A DNA stretch of 29,480 bases from Candidatus Calditenuaceae archaeon JGI OTU-1 (GCA_000494145.1 AWOE01000011.1:2011-31490), one strand, 5' to 3'; positions 14,100 through 21,754 are shown, numbered from the stretch's first letter. Numbers and translations: made by a program. The notes: generated by a model from the sequence alone, not told the origin.

Positions 14100-14724
14100 T
14101 TTGCCTTGACCAGAGCTTCCTGAGGAGGCTCAGCGCTGCCCCCAGCGCCCCGGACTCGGCCCTCATGCAGTAGGATGCGCCGGCGATGATGATGCAGTCG
14201 TTCTCGACGGGCCTTATGGACGAGGTGATCCTCTCGGAGATGTGAGGGTAACGGGACGTGATGTCCTCCAGCTCAGGCATCAGGATCCTGCCGGACCTGT
14301 AGACCAGGACCATCGCAGCCTCGGCGCCGTGCCTCACCGCCTCGTCCCTCTCCTCGAGCCCGCGTCCCACGATCCGCGCCCCCTCCCTTACGGAGAGTCC
14401 TACGCTGCACGCGTGGTTCCAGACGTCGGTGAGGTCCAGCCCGACGGGCCCGGTGACGTGCTCGGAGAAGGCCGAGACCAACTCCTGACCTGAGTTCGTG
14501 AGCCTGCAACCGGACCTGATGACCTCGACGAGCCCCATGAGGGTGAGCCTCCGGACGAGCGACCTCACCGCTCCCTCCCCTATGCCGAGCTCCTCGCTGA
14601 GCTGCGCCCTGCTGACGATCCCGTCCCTTCTGATCAAGAGGAGAGCACGGACGGCCTCGATCGCGCCGTAGCTCGGCTTCGCGCCCTTCCTCGGCTGGTA
14701 CCGGTCATCGGAGATCAGCGACAT
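14092..14724 (-). CDS. Winged-helix transcriptional regulator with DUF4443-like C-terminal domain
   Basis: About 210 residues. Residues around 15-75 (GAIEAVRALLLIRRDGIVSR, then AQLSEELGIGEGAVRSLVRR, then LTLMGLVEVIRSGCRLTNSG) form a clear winged helix: helix-turn-helix with recognition helix EGAVRSLVRRL and a wing. The rest (DVWNHACSVGLSV ... AVRHGAEAAMVLVYRSGRIL ... NDCIIIAGASYCMRAESGAL) looks like the C-terminal domain of archaeal DUF4443-type regulators, though this is from memory of the pattern. The start was set at ATG 14724 because TATA sequence ATTTTTATAG (14751-14760) lies about 32 bases upstream; ATG 14745 is an alternative. It has no obvious partner; neighbours are hsp20 and an OsmC-like protein, so stress control is possible but unproven. 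Confidence 0.65.
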   Translation of the reverse strand: MSLISDDRYQPRKGAKPSYGAIEAVRALLLIRRDGIVSRAQLSEELGIGEGAVRSLVRRLTLMGLVEVIRSGCRLTNSGQELVSAFSEHVTGPVGLDLTDVWNHACSVGLSVREGARIVGRGLEERDEAVRHGAEAAMVLVYRSGRILMPELEDITSRYPHISERITSSIRPVENDCIIIAGASYCMRAESGALGAALSLLRKLWSRQIT

Positions 14725-14820
14725 CAGGATCGCCGGCAGGGTCATCCCTGCTATAAAAATCAAGTTGGAGTGGCATAAGTATAGCGATTAGCTGTCTGCC
14801 GAACCTCCAATGACGTTGGT

Positions 14821-15354
14821 TTAAAGCAGGTTCAGGATCGGTTCTATGGGTGTCCTAAGGCTGTAGATGGCGGGGCAGCGCTCCTTCGCCTCCTCGACCA
14901 ACTTCTCGATCTCACTCCTGTCGATATCGGCCTCGATTCGCAGGTCGAACCTGACGTTCCTCACGATGGGGTGATCGGCAAGGCCGAGGGGCTTCCTGAA
15001 GTCGAGCTCGCAGGAGGCCGTCAAGTCGGCCCTGCTGAGCCTGATCCCCTTCTCCGACGCCACGCCGACCAGCGTAGCCAGAAAGCAGGAAGCCATGCCC
15101 ACGAGGCAGTAGTGCATCGGCCCGGGCCTGTTCCCTCCGCCTCCCATGAAGCCCGGCGAGTCGACCTCGAGGTTGAAGGCGCCCTTCTCGGTTTTACAGG
15201 TAGCGACGAACTGGTACTCGACGGGACCGCAGCTCCTGTCCTCAGTCATCCAGTACCCCTCGATCTGGACTGTCCTGATCGCCTTGCTCGGGTCAGACTT
15301 GATCTCCTCGACGGTCCTGCTGACCTTCTCGAGGTCGACGTTGTTGAGCTTCAC
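14821..15354 (-). CDS. OsmC/Ohr-family redox protein
   Basis: A 177-residue OsmC-like protein. It has GPMHYCLVGMASCFLATLVGVASEKGI, holding the first conserved cysteine in the family's G-x-x-S-C helix, and the second in EEAKERCPAIYSL. The two cysteines are the catalytic pair of OsmC/Ohr thiol peroxidases. The N-terminal extension of about 30 residues is helical. It probably reduces organic hydroperoxides or transfers sulfur in the cytosol. The start is GTG 15352-15354, with a perfect TATA-like TATAATAT (15377-15384, minus strand) centred 26 bases upstream, so the transcript is leaderless. It lies upstream of the winged-helix gene on the same strand, with about 96 bases between. Confidence 0.85.
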   Translation of the reverse strand: MKLNNVDLEKVSRTVEEIKSDPSKAIRTVQIEGYWMTEDRSCGPVEYQFVATCKTEKGAFNLEVDSPGFMGGGGNRPGPMHYCLVGMASCFLATLVGVASEKGIRLSRADLTASCELDFRKPLGLADHPIVRNVRFDLRIEADIDRSEIEKLVEEAKERCPAIYSLRTPIEPILNLL

Positions 15355-15376
15355 GCCCCGGAGAGCTTCGCAGCGG

Positions 15377-15384
15377 ATATTATA
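15377..15384 (-). promoter_or_regulatory. TATA box of the OsmC-like gene
   Basis: Minus-strand TATAATAT, centred 26 bases before the GTG start: one of the clearest leaderless promoters in the window. Confidence 0.6.
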
Positions 15385-15467
15385 CGTAGTCTTGCGAAAC
15401 GCTCTTGGAACTGAATGAGTTTGGCCGTGGACGCAGAACCGGTGTACGGAACGATGCTTTGCCCGTC

Positions 15468-15494
15468 ATATATAAGCAGTCTATTTATACTGCT
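15468..15494 (+). promoter_or_regulatory. Promoter and operator-like inverted repeat of the ATPase/TOPRIM-like pair
   Basis: ATATATAA (15468-15475) is a strong TATA box. It is followed by the inverted repeat AGCAGT-CTATTTAT-ACTGCT (15475-15494), whose 8-base centre is itself TATA-like. The repeat lies between the TATA box and the expected transcript start near 15498, the usual site for an archaeal repressor. GGGAG (15501-15505) is the likely ribosome binding site for GTG 15512. Confidence 0.5.
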
Positions 15495-15511
15495 GATTAA
15501 GGGAGTAGTTA

Positions 15512-16552
15512 GTGGATGAACGGATGATAACGGACCTGTATATTAGGAACTTTAAGTCAGTGAAGGATGTTAACCTGAAGTGTAGCAGAATAAATGTTAT
15601 CATCGGGGAACCTAATACAGGGAAGTCCAACATACTCGAGACTATCGCGCTGATGCATTTATTCGTCGATCGTTATAAAAAGTACACTAAATCGGATCTC
15701 TCATTCATTTTCAGAATTTCGAAATGGAACCAACTGTTCCCTTGGAGTGATTTGTCGCAAGCGATATCAGTAGAAGCGATTGTTGATGATATGCATATCA
15801 TCCGAGTGAAACTTCAGTATAATGAGTTTATTAAGTGGATCGACGTATTGTACGGTGACAATGAGATAACAGCTCTAAACCCTATCGAGCTCGACTATGA
15901 TCTTAATCCTGAAAAAGACGGCATCGTAAGGTTTGGATTTTATCGTTTCCGCATTATATCGAGATTCCCGTCCAGAGAGAGTAGATTCGTCGTTCCTCCT
16001 GATGCCCCTAATTTGCTAGAAGTCATCCGCGTTAAGGGGAGGGAATTGATAGTTGAGCTTAGTCGTCTATTTAGCAAGTATGGAATTGATTTAGTTATAG
16101 AGTATCCCCTAAAATTGATGAAAATACAGCAAACAATCTATGAAGAGGAGATTCCCATTGTAGCCAATTTACCGTACTCAATTCTCTCAGACTCGTTGAA
16201 AAGAATAGTCTTCAACCTTGCAATCGTACAGGGCAACGAGAAGATGGTCATTGCTCTCGAGGAACCCGAAGCTCACACATCTCCCTACTACGTCAAATAT
16301 CTGGCGGAGAAAATCGCTCGGGACGAAAAAGGCAATCAATACTTCATTTCAACACATAACCCCTACTTCCTCATTTCTCTTCTTGAAAAGGCTCCAAAAG
16401 AAGATGTTAACGTCTTTGTAACTTTCCTTGAGAATCATAAAACAAAGGTCAAGCTATTAACTGATGAGCAGAAGGAGGAAATCCTCGATATGTATTTGGA
16501 TGTCTTCTTCAACTTCGATAAATTCATTGAAGGGTTGAGCCAAGAGGTTTAG
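15512..16552 (+). CDS. OLD/AAA-type ATPase, probable defence-system subunit
   Basis: A 346-residue ABC/SMC-like ATPase. After the typical entry strand (DLYIRNFKSVKDVNLKCSRI) come Walker A GEPNTGKS (32-39), Walker B VIALEEPEAH (246-255) with tandem glutamates, and the H-motif STHNP (280-284). This is the arrangement of overcoming-lysogenisation-defect (OLD) and AAA_15/AAA_21 ATPases. The full TOPRIM domain that OLD nucleases carry after the ATPase is absent here; a TOPRIM-like protein is encoded just downstream. Base composition is far more AT-rich than all flanking genes, with ATA, AGA and TTA codons common, which points to transfer. The start is GTG 15512 with GGGAG 6 bases upstream; ATG 15524 is possible. 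The nearest described relatives by layout are PARIS AriA and the AbiL ATPase, but the size is smaller. Confidence 0.8.
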   Translation: MDERMITDLYIRNFKSVKDVNLKCSRINVIIGEPNTGKSNILETIALMHLFVDRYKKYTKSDLSFIFRISKWNQLFPWSDLSQAISVEAIVDDMHIIRVKLQYNEFIKWIDVLYGDNEITALNPIELDYDLNPEKDGIVRFGFYRFRIISRFPSRESRFVVPPDAPNLLEVIRVKGRELIVELSRLFSKYGIDLVIEYPLKLMKIQQTIYEEEIPIVANLPYSILSDSLKRIVFNLAIVQGNEKMVIALEEPEAHTSPYYVKYLAEKIARDEKGNQYFISTHNPYFLISLLEKAPKEDVNVFVTFLENHKTKVKLLTDEQKEEILDMYLDVFFNFDKFIEGLSQEV

Positions 16553-16559
16553 AAGCAGA

Positions 16560-17009
16560 ATGGTCTACGATTACTATGTGGTAGAATGCAATAACGATGT
16601 GGCGTTCGTTAACGAACTCATGAACGGGAAGTACAAAGAAAAAATAATCCATGCGGGGAACAAGACGAATGTCTTAAAGACGCTTGAGAAACGGAGTCAA
16701 TGTGTGGGGTTAATTGACGAGGACCCCAGTAGCTCTCAACCACCGAAGCTGCGGGACATCCAGCTACAGGATGTGGGGAACGACATCAAGGTAGGCAAGT
16801 ATAAGGGCAACCTTATTGTGGTTTTATGTCCCAGACTCGAGGAATGGGTGGAAAAAGTTGTGAGAAACGCCGGAATTCAAAAAAACATCAAAGCGAAAGA
16901 CCTTGAAGACGAAAAGAGGTTAGTGGACGTCATCCAGAAACTAACGGCTTCAAACCCTGAACTAGAACCTATCCGACGGCTCCGCGACCTTCTCCTTAGG
17001 GGGCTTTGA
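16560..17009 (+). CDS. Small TOPRIM-like protein paired with the ATPase
   Basis: A 149-residue protein starting 7 bases after the ATPase stop. Residues 5-21 (YYVVECNNDVAFVNELM) match the first TOPRIM motif, a strand ending in glutamate (E9) with D13 following. VGLIDEDPSSS gives the second motif, a strand ending in D53-x-D55. LIVVLCPRLEEWVEKV (near residues 82-97) resembles the strand and Glu-Trp helix seen in TOPRIM-like partners of abortive-infection ATPases. It lacks any other domain and is shorter than AriB or RloB-type partners. The same AT-rich composition as the ATPase shows they moved together. The predicted role is a nuclease effector switched by the ATPase. The fold is inferred from short motifs, so an unrelated alpha/beta protein remains possible. 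Confidence 0.55.
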   Translation: MVYDYYVVECNNDVAFVNELMNGKYKEKIIHAGNKTNVLKTLEKRSQCVGLIDEDPSSSQPPKLRDIQLQDVGNDIKVGKYKGNLIVVLCPRLEEWVEKVVRNAGIQKNIKAKDLEDEKRLVDVIQKLTASNPELEPIRRLRDLLLRGL

Positions 17010-17101
17010 CATGGAAACGTGGACAGCCTGGCGAGCGCGTCTCGTTCTCCCCTTTTCCACTGTCTCCCCCGCTCTCCTGTGCAGCGAGTTCCGGTTAAGA
17101 T

Positions 17102-17189
17102 CCAAATTTCCGCGACGGACATCTCCGACCGGGCCGATGATGAGGGATCACCCGTCCGAGCGGTGAGGCCAAGGGGGTCATCTGAGGCC
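17102..17189 (+). ncRNA. Possible C/D-box guide RNA with its own TATA box
   Basis: In the 265-base gap before pheS there is a C box ATGATGA (17137-17143), a D'-like CCGA (17156-17159), a C'-like GGTGAGG (17162-17168) and a D box CTGA (17182-17185). Spacers of 12 and about 13 bases are as in archaeal C/D RNAs. GGCC precedes the C box and GGCC follows the D box, able to form the terminal stem. A TATA-like CCAAATTTCC (17102-17111) sits about 27 bases before the stem. I could not place the guides on rRNA. The D' and C' boxes are imperfect, so this may be chance. Confidence 0.3.
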
Positions 17190-17241
17190 GAGAGCGCAGC
17201 CGCTCCCCATTCCGCGACCACCTCGAGCCAAGCCCTGAAGC

Positions 17242-17249
17242 TCTTTAAC
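17242..17249 (+). promoter_or_regulatory. TATA box of the pheS-pheT operon
   Basis: TCTTTAAC centred about 29 bases before the pheS ATG, implying a leader of 0 to 3 nt. Confidence 0.5.
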
Positions 17250-17274
17250 GTCCTGAGATCGGTGCAGGCGAGGA

Positions 17275-18807
17275 ATGGCGGGCCGCTCCGACGCGCAGAG
17301 GGTGACCCTTCACCCGATGGAGAGGACCGTTCTGAGGTCAGCGGCTGGGAGACGGCGGGCTACGTTCAGGGAGCTGGCGGAGGAGCTGGGGATGAAGGTC
17401 GATGCGGTGGCGAAGGCGGCCGAGAGGCTCCAGATGAAGGGCCTCGCGAGGGTCGAGGAGGTCGTCGTCGACAGGATAGCGAGTCTGAGCGAGGAGGGGA
17501 TGGAGTATGCGGCCCGAGGCCTCCCGGAGAGGAGGTTGGTCGAGGAGCTGAGGGCGAGGGGAGGGAGCGCGGAGCTGGAGGAGCTGAAGGGGGTCATCGG
17601 GGCTAGAACGGTCGAGATCGGCATCATCTGGGCGAAGAGGAACGGCTGGATAGAGATCGCCAGGTCCGACGGAAGGACGCTCCTGAAGCTGGTGAGGTAC
17701 CCGGATGAGCCCACCGAGGAGGAGCAGGTCCTGAGGCTGTTAGCGGAGGGACCGAGAAGGATGGGGGAGCTGGGGGCGTTGGTCTCGGCCTGCGAGCGCC
17801 TCGCGAGGAGGGCGGGCCTCGTGGCGATCAAGGAGGTGAGGGAGCACGTCGTGACGCCGACCGAGGAGGGCATGAACCTGGCCGTTCAGGTCGAGACGCT
17901 GGAGGAGGTAAGCCAGCTGACGCCGGAGCTGATCAAGACCGGGAGGTGGCGCTCGGTGGAACTCTCGAGGTACGACGTTTACGCGCCCGTCAAACCGGTC
18001 TTCGCGGCGAGGGAGCACCCACTGACGTCCCTGATAAGGAAGGTGAGGGAGGCCTTCGTCGAGCTGGGCTTCCAGGAGGTGAAGGGGCCGCTGGTGGAGC
18101 TGGCGTTCTGGAACTTCGATGCCCTCTTCCAGCCTCAGGACCATCCGGCGAGGGAGATGCACGACACCTTCTACCTAGCGTGGCCCGATAGGGGAAGGGT
18201 TCCTGAAGGGATGGCGGAGAGGGTGAGGGCCGCCCACGAGAACGGAGGAGGCACGGGGTCGAAGGGGTGGAGGTACAGGTGGAGCGTCGAGGAGGCGAGC
18301 AGGCTGATCCTGAGGACCCACACGACAGCGACGACCATCAGGTACCTCGCCGAGCACAGGGAGCCGCCCGTGAAGGTCTTCTCGGTCGACAGGATCTTCC
18401 GGAACGAGAAGGTGAACTGGAAGAGGCTCGCCGAGTTCCACCAGATCGAGGGGATACTGATGGATAGAGGGGTGGGGTTGAAGCACCTGATGGGCGTGAT
18501 CAAGGAGTTCTACGCGAGGCTCGGGTTGAGGGAGGTGCGGTTCAGGCCGAGCTACTTCCCTTACACGGAGCCCTCAGCAGAGGTGGACGTCTACCTGAAG
18601 GAATTGGGGAGGTGGGTCGAGCTCGGTGGCATGGGCGTCTTCAGGCCCGAGGTCACCAGGCCCCTCGGCGTCGAGCATCCGGTGCTGGCGTGGGGGCTCG
18701 GCCTCGAGAGGTTGGCGATCATAATTTACGGTGTCGAGGACATCAGGGAGCTGTACCGGAACGACCTCAGCTGGATCCGCACCGTCGTCCCGATCGACCT
18801 GAGGTGA
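17275..18807 (+). CDS. pheS: Phenylalanyl-tRNA synthetase alpha subunit
   Basis: A 510-residue archaeal-type alpha subunit. The N-terminal third (1 to about 215) consists of winged-helix-like repeats (FRELAEELGMKVDAVAKAAE and similar), which bind tRNA-Phe. The class II catalytic core follows: DHPAREMHDTFYL (289-301), a conserved Phe-site region; motif 2 FRNEKVNWKRLAEFHQIEG (R376 and E378); and motif 3 GLGLER (474-479). It charges tRNA-Phe as an alpha2-beta2 enzyme with PheT. The ATG at 17275 fits a leaderless transcript. The stop is 6 bases before pheT, so both are made from one message. It is intact, with normal length for archaea. Confidence 0.97.
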   Translation: MAGRSDAQRVTLHPMERTVLRSAAGRRRATFRELAEELGMKVDAVAKAAERLQMKGLARVEEVVVDRIASLSEEGMEYAARGLPERRLVEELRARGGSAELEELKGVIGARTVEIGIIWAKRNGWIEIARSDGRTLLKLVRYPDEPTEEEQVLRLLAEGPRRMGELGALVSACERLARRAGLVAIKEVREHVVTPTEEGMNLAVQVETLEEVSQLTPELIKTGRWRSVELSRYDVYAPVKPVFAAREHPLTSLIRKVREAFVELGFQEVKGPLVELAFWNFDALFQPQDHPAREMHDTFYLAWPDRGRVPEGMAERVRAAHENGGGTGSKGWRYRWSVEEASRLILRTHTTATTIRYLAEHREPPVKVFSVDRIFRNEKVNWKRLAEFHQIEGILMDRGVGLKHLMGVIKEFYARLGLREVRFRPSYFPYTEPSAEVDVYLKELGRWVELGGMGVFRPEVTRPLGVEHPVLAWGLGLERLAIIIYGVEDIRELYRNDLSWIRTVVPIDLR

Positions 18808-18813
18808 GGGAGT

Positions 18814-20472
18814 GTGCCGGCGATCCTCGTGAGGCCCGAGAGGATCTCGAGGTTCCTCGGCCGGGAGGTCGGGGCGGAGGAGCTTGCGGAGCTGCTCGCG
18901 AGGCTCGGCATATCCGTCGACGAGGTGACTCCCGGGGGAATCAAGGCGGAGTACAACCCCAACAGGCCGGACTTCTCGTCGCACGCCGGGATCGCCAGGG
19001 CCCTGAAAGGCGTACTCGGGCTGGAGTTCGGGGCACCTAGGGTCAGCTGCAGGCCCTCAGGCTGGAGGGTCATCGTGGACGAGAGCGTGAAGGCGGTGAG
19101 GCCCTTCGTCGTCGCAGCCCTCGTGAGGGGCCTGGGGCTTGAGGAGGAGGACATACTCGAGCTGATAGCGATGCAGGAGGACCTCCACTGGGTCCTCGGG
19201 AGGGACAGGAGGAAGGTTGCGATCGGGCTCCACGACGCCTCAAAGGTCAGGCCCCCGATCAGGTACCTGGCCAGGCCCCTCAACGAGGTGAGGTTCGTGC
19301 CGCTCCACGAGTCCTTCCCGATGACTGGCGAGGAGATCCTCGAGAAGCTCGAGACCGGCAGGAGGTACGGGAGGCTCGTGAGGCCCTACGGTGTCGCTCC
19401 CCTTCTGGTCGACGCCAAGGGAGACGTCCTCTCCTTCCCGCCTGTGATCAACTCTTCGCTCACCGAGGTCACCACCTCTACCACGGAGGTCTTCATCGAC
19501 GTGACGGGCACGGACCTCGAGGCCGTCTCGAAGGCCCTGAACATCCTCGTCTACGCGCTCCACGAGATGGGTGGGAGGATCTACTCGGTGACGGTCGTCG
19601 ACGGAAGGAGGCGCTTCAGGACCCCTGACCTGAGGCCGGAGAGGTGGAGGGTCTACCCTGAGACGGTGAGGCGTGCGCTCGGCGTTGACCTGCCGGAGAG
19701 GGAGATCGTGAGGGCCCTGAGGATGATGAGGCTCGACGCGAGGATGAGGGGCAAAGGATCGATAGAGGTCCAAGTGCCTCCGTACAGGGTCGACGTCCTC
19801 CACCCGATCGACTTCGCCGAGGACGTCTTCATCGCGCTGCAGGAAAGGGTTGTCCCCGAGTTCCCGGGCACGATGACCTTCGGAGGGCTTCTGCCTGAGA
19901 CGAGGGCCCTCGACGCGGTCAAGGCCGCCTTCATCGGCCTCGGCTTCACGGAGGCCTTCAACACGATCCTGAGCAACTACAGGAGGGACTACGAGCTCCT
20001 CTCCGTCAGCGGGCCGGAGCCCGTCAGGATCCTGAACCCCGTCTCGGCCGAGTACGACATACTGAGGACGATGCTGCTTCCAGGGCTTCTGACGACTCTG
20101 GCCGTCAACCGGCACAACCCCTACCCGCAGAGGTTCTTCGAGGTCGGTGACGCCGTGTTATACGATCCGGAGAGGCCGGAGATGACGAGGAGGGTCGTGA
20201 AGGCCGCCTGCGTCGTCTCCCACGCCACCGCCTCCTACTCGGTGATCAAGTCGGTCTATGAGGAGTTCTCGAGGTACGTCAAGAGGGAAATCGTTCCGGT
20301 CGAACGCGACTACCCCTTCATGGTCCCCGGGAGGTCGGTCGCCCTGACGTACGGAGGAAGGGAGGTCGGGTTCGCAGGCGAAGTGCATCCCAGGGTGCTG
20401 GAGTCCTTCGATCTCGAGATGCCGGTGGCGGCGATGGAGCTGGAGCTGGGGCCCCTCGGACTTTGGGCCTGA
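18814..20472 (+). CDS. pheT: Phenylalanyl-tRNA synthetase beta subunit
   Basis: A 552-residue beta subunit of the short archaeal/eukaryotic type, without the bacterial N-terminal EMAP-like tRNA-binding domain. It contains the B3/B4 editing region (about 100-270, including INSSLTEVTTSTTEVFIDVTG), which hydrolyses mischarged Tyr-tRNA-Phe. A B5 domain (YPETVRRALGVDLPEREIVR on through PPYRVDVLHPIDFAEDVFIA) follows, then the catalytic-like core (LPETRALDAVKAAFIGLGFTEAFN and RFFEVGDAV). The GTG start at 18814 follows a GAGGTGAGGGAG stretch that covers the end of pheS, so translation is coupled. The tail EVHPRVLESFDLEMPVAAMELEL is the usual family end. Confidence 0.96.
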   Translation: MPAILVRPERISRFLGREVGAEELAELLARLGISVDEVTPGGIKAEYNPNRPDFSSHAGIARALKGVLGLEFGAPRVSCRPSGWRVIVDESVKAVRPFVVAALVRGLGLEEEDILELIAMQEDLHWVLGRDRRKVAIGLHDASKVRPPIRYLARPLNEVRFVPLHESFPMTGEEILEKLETGRRYGRLVRPYGVAPLLVDAKGDVLSFPPVINSSLTEVTTSTTEVFIDVTGTDLEAVSKALNILVYALHEMGGRIYSVTVVDGRRRFRTPDLRPERWRVYPETVRRALGVDLPEREIVRALRMMRLDARMRGKGSIEVQVPPYRVDVLHPIDFAEDVFIALQERVVPEFPGTMTFGGLLPETRALDAVKAAFIGLGFTEAFNTILSNYRRDYELLSVSGPEPVRILNPVSAEYDILRTMLLPGLLTTLAVNRHNPYPQRFFEVGDAVLYDPERPEMTRRVVKAACVVSHATASYSVIKSVYEEFSRYVKREIVPVERDYPFMVPGRSVALTYGGREVGFAGEVHPRVLESFDLEMPVAAMELELGPLGLWA

Positions 20473-20490
20473 AGGCTCGCCGACCGACCT

Positions 20491-20913
20491 TCACCCGAAA
20501 AGCCTCCTGTGCTCCTTCATCATGCACCTGTTCCAGACGATCTTGATGCCGTTCGCCCTCGCGACCTCGACGGCCTCCGGGTGGTAGATCCCCTCCTGGA
20601 GCCAGATGACCTTGGGTCTCACGGCTACAGCCTCCCTCACGACCTCGGGGACCGCATCGGAGGGCCTGAACACGTCGACGATGTCCACCGGCCCCGGCAC
20701 CTCCCTCAGGCTCTTGTAGACCCTCAACCCCAGTATCTCGTCGGCCGTCGGGTTGACCGGGATGACCTCGTAGCCCCTCTCCAGCAGATACTTCGGGACG
20801 TAGTGTGCCGGCTTTGCTGGATCCCTGGACATCCCGACGACCGCGACCCTCTTCAGGGACAGGATCTCCCTGATCTCCGCATCGGTCAGACCGTCTGGGG
20901 GAATGGGCTCCAC
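20491..20913 (-). CDS. CoA-binding domain protein (YccU-like)
   Basis: A 140-residue single-domain Rossmann protein of the CoA_binding_2 family. It has KRVAVVGMSRDPAKPAHYVP (nucleotide-binding loop), YLLERGYEVIPVNPTADEILGLRVYKSLREV, and VDIVDVFRPSDAVPEVV, then PKVIWLQEGIYHPEA and the terminal NRCMMKEHRRLFG. These domains bind coenzyme A or acyl-CoA, and their physiological role is largely unknown. The start is GTG 20911-20913 with a TATA-like GTATTTATC (20937-20945) centred 28 bases upstream, a leaderless unit. It is convergent with pheT, with 18 bases between the two stops. It is complete, with the expected length. Confidence 0.88.
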   Translation of the reverse strand: MEPIPPDGLTDAEIREILSLKRVAVVGMSRDPAKPAHYVPKYLLERGYEVIPVNPTADEILGLRVYKSLREVPGPVDIVDVFRPSDAVPEVVREAVAVRPKVIWLQEGIYHPEAVEVARANGIKIVWNRCMMKEHRRLFG

Positions 20914-20936
20914 GGACGGACGTCCTCAAGCTCCCT

Positions 20937-20945
20937 GATAAATAC
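20937..20945 (-). promoter_or_regulatory. TATA box of the CoA-binding gene
   Basis: Minus-strand GTATTTATC, centred 28 bases before the GTG start. Confidence 0.5.
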
Positions 20946-21045
20946 ACCTTACATACCCCGCGACGCCGGAATCCTAGGACCGGGTTCAAGCACGTTCCTG
21001 GTCCAAAGCTATGGAGAGATATACCGGACCAGGGGAAGTAACCGC

Positions 21046-21219
21046 GTGGTCAACCCGTACGAGGACCCCCTGATAAGGAGGCTCAGGGGCCCGTCTCCCG
21101 TGATGCCCTCGGACATCGAAATTCTGCTGAAGGAGGTGGCGGAGCTGAAGCGCGAGGTGAGGCTGATCCGGAAGGCCCTCGAGAGGCACGGGATCAAGAT
21201 AGAGGAGGAAGGTCCCTGA
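21046..21219 (+). CDS. 57-residue coiled-coil protein of unknown function
   Basis: The frame begins at GTG 21046 and reads VVNPYEDPLIRRLRGPSPVM (first codon translated as Met), then a helix, SDIEILLKEVAELKREVRLIRKALERHGI, with heptad spacing of I/L/V (residues about 22-48), and a short acidic tail. GATATAC (21018-21024) is centred 25 bases upstream, which fits a leaderless start and argues that the frame is real. The last 26 bases overlap the end of the convergent exonuclease gene. No family is recognised. The NPYEDPLIRRL segment followed by a coiled coil suggests a small dimerising adaptor; the function is unknown. Confidence 0.55.
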   Translation: MVNPYEDPLIRRLRGPSPVMPSDIEILLKEVAELKREVRLIRKALERHGIKIEEEGP

Positions 21220-21754
21220 AGACCTGAGCGAGAACGGGCCTGAGGGCTCTGGCGACCGCGATGGTCAGCTGGACGTCCTCCCTGCAGTGCCTCAGGATCT
21301 TCGAGAGACCGCCCCTCCTTCCGAGCAGAGCATCCTCGTACAGCATCGGGACGTCGGCGCCCGTCGTCTCCTCGACCCTCCTGAGGCCGAGGAACCTGAC
21401 CACGTTCCAGAGCGAGGTGTTGCTCAACCTCAGTTCCTTCTCCACAACCGTTGCCAGATCGATGTGACGGGGTGCGTAGAGCGGCGCAGGGTCGACCGAG
21501 AGCCTCAGGCATCTGGTCACGATCCACGGCAAATCGAACGAGGAGCCCCTCCACGTCAGGAGCACGTGCGACCTCCCGACCCTCTTCAGGAGCTGATCGA
21601 GCACCACCTTCTCCTGCTCTGGCCTCCTGACGACGTAGGACCTGAGCTTCGAGGTCCAGAAGTCTCCCACGACGGCGCAGACGAGGTGACCCGTGTCGGC
21701 GTGGAGCGAGGTCGCCTCTATGTCGAGCGCTATCACGTCCGGTCTCGCTCTCAC
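21194..21754 (-). CDS. DnaQ-like (DEDD) 3'-5' exonuclease domain protein
   Basis: A 186-residue RNase H-fold protein. Exo I motif ALDIEATSL supplies D11 and E13. Exo II is in LLTWRGSSFDLPWIVTRCL, with the aspartate of SFDLPW. HIDLATVV lies in the middle, and ILRHCREDVQLTIAVA holds the Exo III histidine or tyrosine and final aspartate (H-x3-D). This resembles the exonuclease domain of family B polymerases and the archaeal stand-alone RNase_H_2 family (PF13482 type). It may trim DNA or RNA ends during repair. The start is GTG 21752-21754, with a TATA-like TGCTTATC (21779-21786) centred 28 bases upstream, leaderless. It is next to dnaG on the same strand but separately promoted. Confidence 0.78.
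   Translation of the reverse strand: MRARPDVIALDIEATSLHADTGHLVCAVVGDFWTSKLRSYVVRRPEQEKVVLDQLLKRVGRSHVLLTWRGSSFDLPWIVTRCLRLSVDPAPLYAPRHIDLATVVEKELRLSNTSLWNVVRFLGLRRVEETTGADVPMLYEDALLGRRGGLSKILRHCREDVQLTIAVARALRPVLAQVFRDLPPLS

Noticed and set aside
15355..17274. Insertion sequence or attachment sites bounding the AT-rich island
   Set aside because: I found no transposase, no tRNA fragment and no direct repeats at the edges, so the mode of transfer is not shown by the sequence.
17019..17606. 195-codon plus-strand open frame running into pheS
   Set aside because: Out of frame with pheS, Gly/Glu/Arg-rich after 17275, and there is no start signal; the pheS frame is certain.
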